A stretch of 35,367 nucleotides of DNA, taken from the NCBI GenBank assembly GCA_005879655.1, contig VBJK01000091.1:1-35367 (forward strand), given 5' to 3'. Position 1 is the stretch's first letter; every line of letters starts with the position of its first letter. The position numbers and the translations under genes are program-made. The notes beneath the pieces are model-generated. The model was given only the letters and a program-made list of their open reading frames with translations. It had not been told where the DNA came from and made no database searches. Below are positions 1-7,611 of this stretch, in pieces. Source of the DNA: Chloroflexota bacterium (GTDB taxonomy: Bacteria; Chloroflexota; Ktedonobacteria; Ktedonobacterales; Ktedonobacteraceae).

Positions 1-3000
1 GATAATCCCAGCGTTCGGGGGGAATTTCGGTGATGCAATCGCGGCCTGTGCGTAAGTTCTCCCAAAATGCCGAGAGGTCGCGTGCCTGCGGATAGCGTCC
101 AGCTACTCCGATAATGGCGATGTCGTTCATATGAGTCTCTTTGTCTCGCTGGGTAGCTGTGCGGACTTGTCCCGCCTCACAGGCCCCCTTCTGCAAGAGT
201 GCTAGTGCAGAAACACGAGAGGTGATAGTGCTTGGGGGTCCAGGGGGCTTCGCCGCCCTGGCGGGGTTTGGGGAGTCCCCAAATCCTCCTATTCCCCAAA
301 GGGTTTTGGGCTTCTGTACTAGTGCAGGTTCCTCAATCCTCAACACCCTTCTGAGTTGCTCAGGGTAATTGCTCAGGAAATACTCAGTAACACTGCGGAG
401 CGTCGGACATTCAAAGAGTAACGTTTTTGACAACGGACCAAAGTAGCGTTCCAGAACGTTGGTGAAGCGTATGGCCATGATCGAATTAAAGCCATAGTCT
501 GCCAAGAGGGCCGTGGCATCGATATGAGGCACTGGTACCTTGATGACAGCCGCTAGTTGCTTTCTGAAGTAGGTGCTCGCTCTCTCCTGTAGTTCCCCTT
601 CCTCCTCTTTCTCGCTAGTGCAGAAGCCCAAAACGTTTTGGGGAATAGGAGGATTTGGGGACTCCCCAAACCCCGCCAGGGGGGCGAAGCCCCCTGGACC
701 CCCAAGCACTACAGCCTCTTTTGTTTCTGCACTAGTGCAGAAGCCCAAAACGTTTTGGGGAATGGGAGGATTTGGGGACTCCCCAAACCCCGCCAGGGGG
801 GCGAAGCCCCCTGGACCCCCAAGCACTACCACCTCTCTTGCAACGGGACCTGATCTTTGCAGTAATTGCTGCTTGATGCGTTCCACCTGCCCATGAAGTA
901 CGATTACCTGTACCTGTCCACTGGTCAGGGCTTGATAGAGTACCTCTATCCCCGTCTCCGTTCCCATTGCCTCGGCTCCTAATTGCTCCCGCATCTGCTG
1001 GATTGTCTCAGCCTCAACTTGCATGCCACCCTCTTCCCAAAGGGGCCAATTGATCGAGACCGTCGTTCCTTGGCGCTCTCCCGCCAGAACCAAGGCTTGG
1101 CGAGCATGCGCAAAGGCATCGAGGTACGCATTGGCTGCTGCGTAGTCAGCTTGTCCCACATTACCTACTACAGCAGAGAGCGATGAACATAGGATGAAGA
1201 AGTCAAGGGGGATCTCAGAACTGGTCTCATCCAACAGCTCGACGCCGATCACTTTGGGGGCTAACACCGCCTGCACATCTTCGGGCGTTTTGTTGAGGAG
1301 TAGGCTATCGCGCAGCATGCCCGCTGCATGAATAATTCCATTGAGATGCCCTGACTTTGCTAATACTCTCTGTATGAGAGCGTGTACGGCTGGTCCATTG
1401 TTCATGTCTACCTGTTGGTAGTCAATGTGTATGCCGCTGCTCTGCACATGTGTTGCTGCTTCTAACTGTGCACGTTGTTCAACAGATAGGGCCGAGCGGC
1501 CTACCAAGATGATGGTGGCAGTCTCGACCTGCCGGGCTATCTCTTGCACAAAGATCCGAGCCAAACCTCCCGCTCCTCCTGTGATAAGATAGCATCCTCC
1601 CTCTTTCCAGGGTACCTTGGGGAGGGTGGTGTGACGGTATGAGAAGAGGGGCGACGCCAGGCCCCCATCCCCTACATCACGGGTGGGTCTTTTCGTTATT
1701 TGAACGGTATTGAGTTCCCGCCATTCTCTGACCCAACGCTTACCGTTTCGATAGCGGATATGCGGCTCATATGGTCTGAGCTGGTTCTCACGGAGCCAAG
1801 CGAGCAGTTCACTTTCTTCTGCTTGGCCATCTATTTCTATTAATTGTCCTTTTAGGGTAAAATCCTCCAAATGTGCTGTTTTGAGCACACCCACAAGGGC
1901 TTCCAGCAAGGATGGTTGTTCCTCTTCATATACCACCACAACCTGCACGAGGGAGGTGCCCGTAGGGATCATGCCTTCGACTCCCATGGCTGCCCTCTCC
2001 TTCCCTGCTAGCGGCGATGTCGTTGGTGCTCCTACCAGTCGTCGGGATTGCTGCAAGCCACGAAGCTCTTGGATCAGTTGCGTTACCATGTCCTGGAAGC
2101 GGTGTTCCCGCCGGAGGTGCGCACTGTAGAGACTCCGACAGTGTCCGCCGGAGGTCATCTGAGCTTGGATGCGCGAGGCGGAGATGTTTGGGAACCCACA
2201 GAGTAGTACCAGCGGCTGGATGAGAAGAGGGGCTGGATCTTCTGGCTGGAAAGGCTGTGCTCGTTCTTGCTCCAAGACGGCCTCTTCTTTCCATTCAGGC
2301 GTCAGCAGCAAGGTCTGGATATTTTCTTCGGTTGGCAACTGGCGACTGCTCAAGCCGCGCAAACGTAGCGCGACGCGCCCTGCATCGTCACACACTTCGA
2401 TATCGAGCGGCATCGGGACAAGGCCAGCTCCCGTTTGCCTGCTGTGAGGGCGCTGACGTATCCATGCCCAGCCTTGTGTTGGTACCTCACTGACGATCTC
2501 TAGTTCATCCAAAGCAAATGGCACATGTAGACCTTGATACTTTTTTTGCTCTATTTGTAAACCGATGCTAGCATGCAGGACGGCATCTAGTATACTGGGG
2601 TGCAACACATAGGGAAGCGGACGGGTGCAATCCCCTACGGGAATACCTACCTCTGGGGATACGGGTAAGCGGAAGCGAGCCAGGACCTCACCTGTCCCGA
2701 CACTCAGTTGCTCGATTGCTTGATAGGTGGGTCCATAGTTGAGACCGAGTTCTCGATAGCGCTGGTAGCACTCGCTTGCTGAGATTTGGCGTTGACAGCG
2801 AGCTTGCACGGCGGACAAGTCAAGACTTTGGCTCGCTCTCGCTTCGATTGTGTCCTCTGAGTGCAATTGTATCGTGCCCTGGCAGTAGACAAGCTCTACT
2901 TTTTCCTCTTCCAATGGAGCCGTGAGGATTGTGCCTTGTGCCTGTCCGATATCTGTAACGCAGTGCGCAGTGCTATGGGGCTGTATAATTCCTACGGCGT

Positions 3001-5491
3001 CATCGCGGTTGATGACAAATACAACCGTTCCATTCTCTTGTGGGAAGAGAGTAATACGCACTGTGATGTGGTGCGAGCCTATAATCAGAGGGTGTGCCCA
3101 TACGACATGACGGAGATGGAGGCGTATCGCATCAATACCAGCCTGTAGGGCAAGCCCACTGGCTGCAACTACGGCAGCACGAGCCATTTCCAGATAAGCT
3201 ACTGCTGGCATGATGTGTTGCCCACTGATCACGTGATCAGCTAGGAAAAATTCATCACCGCGAAACGTCGAGCTGAATTGCTGTGCGAAGAAATTCGAGA
3301 TATTCTGCTGTACCAGCGGATGCAGGACATACGCGTCAGCGCTGATAGGGGTCGAGGACTGGGCGGAAGTGGGCAGGGGGCCTTGCATCGACCCCGTTCC
3401 CGCCGTGGCAGGAATCCAATAGCGTTCACGCGCAAATGGGTAGGTTGGCAGACTGACCCGATATGGTAGGGTGGGACTTGTAATCATTGGGTTTGCCCTG
3501 ATGGTCATATGAGGCTTCGATGCAGTTCCTAGAGTATAGAGGAGTTTCCAATCCACATTCACTCCTTGTACCCATATCTGCGCAATCTTTGTGAGGTTCT
3601 TTTCCTGACACCATTTATATAGCAAAGAATCTTCATTTGCATTAACTTCTAAGCACACAGACTCATAGGTATTCTTATTTACCTGAGCAGTATACACTCC
3701 TATTGATGCCTGATTGTTAACGAACTCCTCTAATCTTTGCAGCAAGATCTCCCGTGAATTTGCTACGATGGCCAGCCGATAGTCCATAGCCTCTCGGCCT
3801 AGCTGGAGGGTAAAAGCGATATCTTGAAGCACAAACTCCTGATGAGTTTGTATCCATCGTTTTACGTCTTGTGCGTAACTTTTTAATTGTTGCTCACTCT
3901 TAGCTGACAATACAAAGAGGCTTGGTGTCTGCTGCATTTCCACTTGACTCATTAGGGTTTGGTATGTATACTTTCTCTCTGGGGAGCCAGCGGGAGCCAA
4001 TGTCCTTTCCAAGCCCGGTTGAGGGGATTGAATACCACTCGAAAGGGGACCATAGGAGGGACGGGGCAACCAAGGGTCCACATCCGCATGAGGAATATAT
4101 TCTTCGATAACTAGGTGCACATTCGTTCCACTAAAACCAAAAGAACTTACTGCGGCACGCCGTGCTGTTCCCTCCATTGCTGTATGCCAGTCTTGGGTCT
4201 CAGTATTCACATAAAACGGAGAAGCTTCAAAATCAAAGTGCGGATTTGGCCGCTGATAGTGTAGAGTGGGCACCAGTTTTTTCTGCTGTATGGCCAGCAA
4301 TACTTTTTGAACCCCTGCTAAGCCAGAAACTGCTGACGTATGGCCAATATTACTTTTGACAGAACCTATCGCACAGTACTGTTTGCGTTGCGTTTGCTCT
4401 TGAAACACGCTCGCTAACGCTTCTAGCTCAATGGGATCTCCCAGTTTTGTACCCGTGCCATGTGTTTCAACATAGTTGATACTTTCTGGGTTAATGTGAT
4501 ATTTGTGATAGACCTCACGTATAAGCTCGCTCTGACTATTAGCACTTGGAGCCGTTATTCCATTGGTTGTCCCATCTTGATTCATACCAGATCCAATGAT
4601 CAGCCCATAGATATGATCATGGTCCGCTTCCGCGTCTGCTAATCGCTTTAGCACTAGTGCCCCAATGCCCTCTCCTGGCACAAAACCGTTGGCAGATGCA
4701 TCGAAGGCTTTGCATTGACCATCTGGAGACAACATCCTGGCGTTACACATGCCCACATATGAGTCTGGCGTCAGGTACAGACTCACGCCACCCACTAAGG
4801 CCATATCGATTTCCTGGGTTCTGAGTGCCTGACAGGCTAAATGCGTGGCTACCAGTGAGGACGAGCATGCGGTATCAATGGCAATGGCAGGCCCTTTTAG
4901 ATTCAGGGTATAGGCGATACGAGCCGCCGTAATGGCAGAACTGCTCCCAATGAGATCTACGTCCGCAGCTTTCTGTTGGGAGAACTGCAAACCATATTCA
5001 GAGCTTGCAATCCCAAGATACACCCCACACGCCTTGTGGTTGAGCAATGCAGGACTATAGCCAGCATCTTCAAAAGCCTTATATCCCTCTTCTAGAAAGA
5101 GGCGCTGGTGAGGGTCCATGCCTTCGGCCTCGGCTGGGGAAATGTGAAAAAATAAGGGATCAAAATACTCGATCTCATCAATGGCACCGAGCCACTTACA
5201 GTAGATTTTCCCACTACGAGCTGGATTGGGGTCGTAATAGCTCGCGATGTCGAAGCGGGAAAGGGGAATTTCGCGGATGCTATTTTTCGCCTGAACAAGA
5301 TTATCCCAGTACTCGGTCAAATTTCGGGCATCAGGATACCTTCCCGACATCCCTACGATGGCGATGGCATCTTTTGGCAATGTGTCAAGCATCGAGGTAT
5401 GGCTGATGTCTATGCTGGTTAATGCTTTTTTTGCCTCTTCAAGACTGAGTTTACCTGCTTGAAAAGCTCGTAGAATTTCTTGTGAGGTCAT
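1..5491 (-). CDS. Trans-AT polyketide synthase, KS-DH-KR-ACP-KS (C-terminus beyond left edge)
   Basis: The frame stays open from the ATG at 5491 to the window edge, about 1,830 residues. The ATG overlaps the previous subunit's stop (ATGA). Domain order: a short helical N-terminus (MTSQEILRAFQAGKLSLEEA) resembling a subunit docking segment; KS with DTACSSS (Cys209), ETHGTGT (His344) and SNIGH; a post-KS linker ending LPTYPFARERYWI; DH with HVISGQHIMP (His753) and HPSILDAV (Asp969); a structural then a catalytic KR with ITGGAGGLA (about 1305) and the Ser/Tyr/Asn set in SSLSAVVGNVGQADYAAAN; ACP with DYGFNSIMA (Ser1670); and the start of a second KS at about 1788. No AT motif is seen, so the extender loader is probably a separate protein. 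The KR loop reads LRDS, compatible with B-type stereochemistry (inference). One extension plus reduction and dehydration is predicted. Linkers around the ACP contain three in-frame palindromic repeats. Domain calls are firm; the product is unknown. Confidence 0.93.
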   Translation of the reverse strand, partial: MTSQEILRAFQAGKLSLEEAKKALTSIDISHTSMLDTLPKDAIAIVGMSGRYPDARNLTEYWDNLVQAKNSIREIPLSRFDIASYYDPNPARSGKIYCKWLGAIDEIEYFDPLFFHISPAEAEGMDPHQRLFLEEGYKAFEDAGYSPALLNHKACGVYLGIASSEYGLQFSQQKAADVDLIGSSSAITAARIAYTLNLKGPAIAIDTACSSSLVATHLACQALRTQEIDMALVGGVSLYLTPDSYVGMCNARMLSPDGQCKAFDASANGFVPGEGIGALVLKRLADAEADHDHIYGLIIGSGMNQDGTTNGITAPSANSQSELIREVYHKYHINPESINYVETHGTGTKLGDPIELEALASVFQEQTQRKQYCAIGSVKSNIGHTSAVSGLAGVQKVLLAIQQKKLVPTLHYQRPNPHFDFEASPFYVNTETQDWHTAMEGTARRAAVSSFGFSGTNVHLVIEEYIPHADVDPWLPRPSYGPLSSGIQSPQPGLERTLAPAGSPERKYTYQTLMSQVEMQQTPSLFVLSAKSEQQLKSYAQDVKRWIQTHQEFVLQDIAFTLQLGREAMDYRLAIVANSREILLQRLEEFVNNQASIGVYTAQVNKNTYESVCLEVNANEDSLLYKWCQEKNLTKIAQIWVQGVNVDWKLLYTLGTASKPHMTIRANPMITSPTLPYRVSLPTYPFARERYWIPATAGTGSMQGPLPTSAQSSTPISADAYVLHPLVQQNISNFFAQQFSSTFRGDEFFLADHVISGQHIMPAVAYLEMARAAVVAASGLALQAGIDAIRLHLRHVVWAHPLIIGSHHITVRITLFPQENGTVVFVINRDDAVGIIQPHSTAHCVTDIGQAQGTILTAPLEEEKVELVYCQGTIQLHSEDTIEARASQSLDLSAVQARCQRQISASECYQRYRELGLNYGPTYQAIEQLSVGTGEVLARFRLPVSPEVGIPVGDCTRPLPYVLHPSILDAVLHASIGLQIEQKKYQGLHVPFALDELEIVSEVPTQGWAWIRQRPHSRQTGAGLVPMPLDIEVCDDAGRVALRLRGLSSRQLPTEENIQTLLLTPEWKEEAVLEQERAQPFQPEDPAPLLIQPLVLLCGFPNISASRIQAQMTSGGHCRSLYSAHLRREHRFQDMVTQLIQELRGLQQSRRLVGAPTTSPLAGKERAAMGVEGMIPTGTSLVQVVVVYEEEQPSLLEALVGVLKTAHLEDFTLKGQLIEIDGQAEESELLAWLRENQLRPYEPHIRYRNGKRWVREWRELNTVQITKRPTRDVGDGGLASPLFSYRHTTLPKVPWKEGGCYLITGGAGGLARIFVQEIARQVETATIILVGRSALSVEQRAQLEAATHVQSSGIHIDYQQVDMNNGPAVHALIQRVLAKSGHLNGIIHAAGMLRDSLLLNKTPEDVQAVLAPKVIGVELLDETSSEIPLDFFILCSSLSAVVGNVGQADYAAANAYLDAFAHARQALVLAGERQGTTVSINWPLWEEGGMQVEAETIQQMREQLGAEAMGTETGIEVLYQALTSGQVQVIVLHGQVERIKQQLLQRSGPVAREVVVLGGPGGFAPLAGFGESPNPPIPQNVLGFCTSAETKEAVVLGGPGGFAPLAGFGESPNPPIPQNVLGFCTSEKEEEGELQERASTYFRKQLAAVIKVPVPHIDATALLADYGFNSIMAIRFTNVLERYFGPLSKTLLFECPTLRSVTEYFLSNYPEQLRRVLRIEEPALVQKPKTLWGIGGFGDSPNPARAAKPPGPPSTITSRVSALALLQKGACEAGQVRTATQRDKETHMNDIAIIGVAGRYPQARDLSAFWENLRTGRDCITEIPPERWDY
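202..327 (-). repeat. Palindromic repeat family A, copy A1 (in-frame in PKS linker)
   Basis: A 117-bp unit bounded by the 9-mer CTAGTGCAG at 202-210 and again at 319-327. It contains the hairpins CCAGGGGGC...GCCCTGG and TTTGGGGAGTCCCCAAA. It lies in the opposite orientation to copies A2-A4 and is translated without a stop between the ACP and the next KS as a Gly/Pro-rich stretch (GGFGDSPNPARAAKPPGPPS). Confidence 0.85.
615..731 (+). repeat. Palindromic repeat family A, copy A2 (tandem with A3)
   Basis: Begins with CTAGTGCAG at 615-623; the next CTAGTGCAG starts exactly 117 bp later. It holds the perfect palindrome CCAAAACGTTTTGG, then TTTGGGGACTCCCCAAA and CCAGGGGG/CCCCCTGG stems. It is read in-frame by the PKS between KR and ACP as GFAPLAGFGESPNPPIPQNV and neighbours. 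Confidence 0.88.
732..840 (+). repeat. Palindromic repeat family A, copy A3 (tandem with A2)
   Basis: Nearly identical to A2 over about 95 bp; one visible change is AATAGGAGG to AATGGGAGG. It diverges after GCACTAC. It starts with CTAGTGCAG at 732-740 but lacks the closing 9-mer, so its end is approximate. Also in-frame in the KR-ACP linker. Confidence 0.85.
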
Positions 5492-7566
5492 CGATCATCC
5501 CCTCCTTTTGCTCGTGTGAGAACCTGGTGTACTAGCTGGTCGGCTTGTCCAAGATCAACCGTACCTTGTTGTAATTGTTGGAGTATATCGTCCAGGGAAA
5601 GGGTTGGTATGGATTGTACGAGAGCTTGTTCCTGCTTGAGCAATCCTTTTTCTAAGAAACCTGCCATTTGACGAATGGTAGGATAATTGTAAACACTGCT
5701 TGCTTTCAGCTTGCTTGCATACTGTTTGTTGAGAGACTGTATCCATGCCGCGCCAATAACTGAATCCAACCCCATCTCCATGAAAGGTTTCTCCACAGCG
5801 ATAGCACTCTCTTCTATGTACAAGGTTTGTGCTAAACTTCTGACCAATTCTTTCTCTAATTGAGACTGAGAAGGAGAAAGTGTCGAAGAACGCGTAGGGA
5901 CAGGGCTTGCCCCTGTTCCTACGTGTTCGACAGAGGGATCTGCCAAAGACCGTAATGCCACTCTCTTTGCAGGGCCTTGGTCCCTACCCTCTGCCCTCGA
6001 TGTCATGCCATCCCCACTTGCTTCGTCCGGCGCAGCCTGACGGTGAGGCTCTTTATATCTGCCCTGTGCTGTAGAAATCCAGTAGCGTTCTGGGGCAAAG
6101 GGATAGGTCGGCAGGCTGATGCGACGCGGCAGATCCTCTCTGTAGAGGAATTTCCAATCGATTGTTGCGCCCTTGACCCACAACTCCAACAGTTTCCTAT
6201 ATTTGCCTTTGCTCATCCAGGTTGCGACAGCTTGCTGTCCATCTTCGTCTGTCATAAAAGCGCCATAGGCGTCTTGTCGTCTCACCTGTCCACGATAGCA
6301 GTCACCGTCCCCTTGTGGATCTTGCAGGTATCTGTGTAACTTCTCAGAGAGTTCGGCAAATGAACTGACCTGTAGTGCTAGACGTTCCTCCATTGCCTCA
6401 CGCCCCACTTGCAGCGTGTAGGCCAAATTCTGTAGCCTCTGCTGGCTCTGTCCGAGGGTTTCCCCGCTATCCATCGTTGCCCGTATCCAGACCAGCAACT
6501 GCTGTACCTGAGCGTTGAGCCGCTCTTCGTTCTTGGCTGATAGGACGATGAGTGCCTGTGGAACGTCGTAGGCAGGGGCGTAAAACCCCTCCCTACGCAT
6601 GCCAGCGGGGATACGGTCTTTCGGCACATACTCCTCGAGCACCACATGGGCATTGGCTCCCCCAAATCCAAACGAACTGACCCCAGCTCGTCGCGGTAGC
6701 GCGTTGCCTGCCTGATCCCGTAGCGCTTCCCATTCTCGGTTCTCCTGCACGATATAAAACGGGCTGGCTTCCAATTGGATGTAAGGGTTGAGTCTTTCAC
6801 AATATAGACTCTTCACTAACTTTTTATGCTGCATTTGCAGCAATACTTTGATCACGCCCACTACCCCGGCTGCCAGTTCCAGGTGCCCGATATTGCTTTT
6901 GACTGAACCAATTCCGCACCACGCCTCTCCCCTCCCCTCGTATTTCTCCGAACGACGTCCCCGTGATTGCTCGTGCTGGAGGGAAATGTCGGTACTCACA
7001 GCGAGCGAAAACATCGGTGCGTTCCTACGGGAATCGGCTATAAGCTCGCTGAAGGCGGTCTTGAGACCATTGATTTCGATCGGGTCCCCAAGCGGGGTCC
7101 CCGTTCCATGTGCCTCGATGTAACCCACCGTACGAGGATCAATCCCAGCCTTGCGATAGGCTGCGATTAACAGGTCGGCCTGTGCTCTGGGATTGGGGGC
7201 CGTAAGTGAACTGGCACGCCCCCCATGATTTTCGGCACTCCCAACGATCACACCATAAATATGGTCTCCTGCTCGCTCTGCATCAGAGAGCTTTTTCAGG
7301 ACAAGTATGCCGACCCCTTCGCTTCGCACATAGCCATTCGCCTCCGCTGAGAAGGTTTTGCACCGTCCATCCTCGGACAGCATCCCCGCTTTGCTATAAC
7401 TGATGTGTAGTTCGGGGCAGATCAGAGTATTGACACCACCTACGATGGCCGTAGAGCATTGGCCACTTTCGATGGCATTCACACCTCGGTGAAGAGCGAC
7501 CAAGGAACTGGAACAGGCCGTCTCAATCGCCTCGCTTGGTCCGTGCAGATTGAGAAAATAACTCAT
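5488..7566 (-). CDS. PKS subunit 1, downstream half: rest of split KS, then ACP and docking tail
   Basis: The open stretch starts inside a ketosynthase (MSYFLNLHGPSEAIETACSS) and lacks the first third of that domain, which lies in the same frame upstream beyond two stop codons at 7576-7578 and 7612-7614. It should be read as one broken gene with 7612-10605, not as an independent protein. The KS keeps Cys18 (ETACSSS), IEAHGTGTPLGDP and SVKSNIGHLE, but has an unusual insert of about 38 residues just before GIGSVKSN. Then come a post-KS linker ending LPTYPFAPERYWI, an ACP with MGLDSVIG (Ser602), and a C-terminal helical tail (SLDDILQQLQQGTVDLGQAD) that could dock to the N-terminus of the next subunit. 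The stop overlaps the next start (ATGA). No AT is present. Two short palindromic repeats are translated in linkers. Confidence 0.85.
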   Translation of the reverse strand: MSYFLNLHGPSEAIETACSSSLVALHRGVNAIESGQCSTAIVGGVNTLICPELHISYSKAGMLSEDGRCKTFSAEANGYVRSEGVGILVLKKLSDAERAGDHIYGVIVGSAENHGGRASSLTAPNPRAQADLLIAAYRKAGIDPRTVGYIEAHGTGTPLGDPIEINGLKTAFSELIADSRRNAPMFSLAVSTDISLQHEQSRGRRSEKYEGRGEAWCGIGSVKSNIGHLELAAGVVGVIKVLLQMQHKKLVKSLYCERLNPYIQLEASPFYIVQENREWEALRDQAGNALPRRAGVSSFGFGGANAHVVLEEYVPKDRIPAGMRREGFYAPAYDVPQALIVLSAKNEERLNAQVQQLLVWIRATMDSGETLGQSQQRLQNLAYTLQVGREAMEERLALQVSSFAELSEKLHRYLQDPQGDGDCYRGQVRRQDAYGAFMTDEDGQQAVATWMSKGKYRKLLELWVKGATIDWKFLYREDLPRRISLPTYPFAPERYWISTAQGRYKEPHRQAAPDEASGDGMTSRAEGRDQGPAKRVALRSLADPSVEHVGTGASPVPTRSSTLSPSQSQLEKELVRSLAQTLYIEESAIAVEKPFMEMGLDSVIGAAWIQSLNKQYASKLKASSVYNYPTIRQMAGFLEKGLLKQEQALVQSIPTLSLDDILQQLQQGTVDLGQADQLVHQVLTRAKGGDDR
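5881..5932. repeat. Short palindromic repeat in PKS linker
   Basis: The core CGTAGGGACAGGG - CTTG - CCCCTGTTCCTACG at 5893-5923 pairs with one mismatch, and flanking TGTCGAA/TTCGACA extends the dyad. It is translated in-frame just before the ACP (VGTGASPVPTRSS). It shares its CGTAGG...CCTACG ends with the repeat at 6567-6597. Confidence 0.7.
6567..6597. repeat. Short palindromic repeat in PKS linker
   Basis: CGTAGGCAGGGG and CCCCTCCCTACG form a 12-bp stem with one mismatch around CGTAAAA. It is translated in-frame in the post-KS linker (MRREGFYAPAYDV). Same end motif as the repeat at 5893-5923. Confidence 0.7.
6916..7033 (-). other. In-frame insertion of about 118 bp inside the split KS domain
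   Basis: Between GLKTAFSELIADS and GIGSVKSN the KS carries an extra, Arg/Ser/Glu-rich segment (RNAPMFSLAVSTDISLQHEQ followed by SRGRRSEKYEGRGEAWC) that typical KS domains lack. It begins with CCCGTAGGAACG on the coding strand, the same CGTAGG end seen in the nearby short palindromes. It looks like another repeat-type insertion, but no second copy is in the window, so its mobile nature is inferred. Boundaries are approximate. Confidence 0.55.
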
Positions 7567-7611
7567 GCGATTGGGTCATATCGACGGAGTCATGCCGGTG
7601 GAAGAATAAAC

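Noticed and set aside
202..840. CRISPR array because of repeated units
   Set aside because: Units are 117 bp, hairpin-rich, in mixed orientation and translated; no short repeat-spacer pattern.
573..896. Plus-strand open frame of 107 codons rich in Gly/Pro
   Set aside because: It is repeat A2-A3 read on the other strand, antisense to a well-supported PKS linker.
3300..4140. Acyltransferase domain after the first KS of subunit 2
   Set aside because: No GHSxG-type motif; the stretch reads as a post-KS linker ending LPTYPFARERYWI, typical of trans-AT lines.
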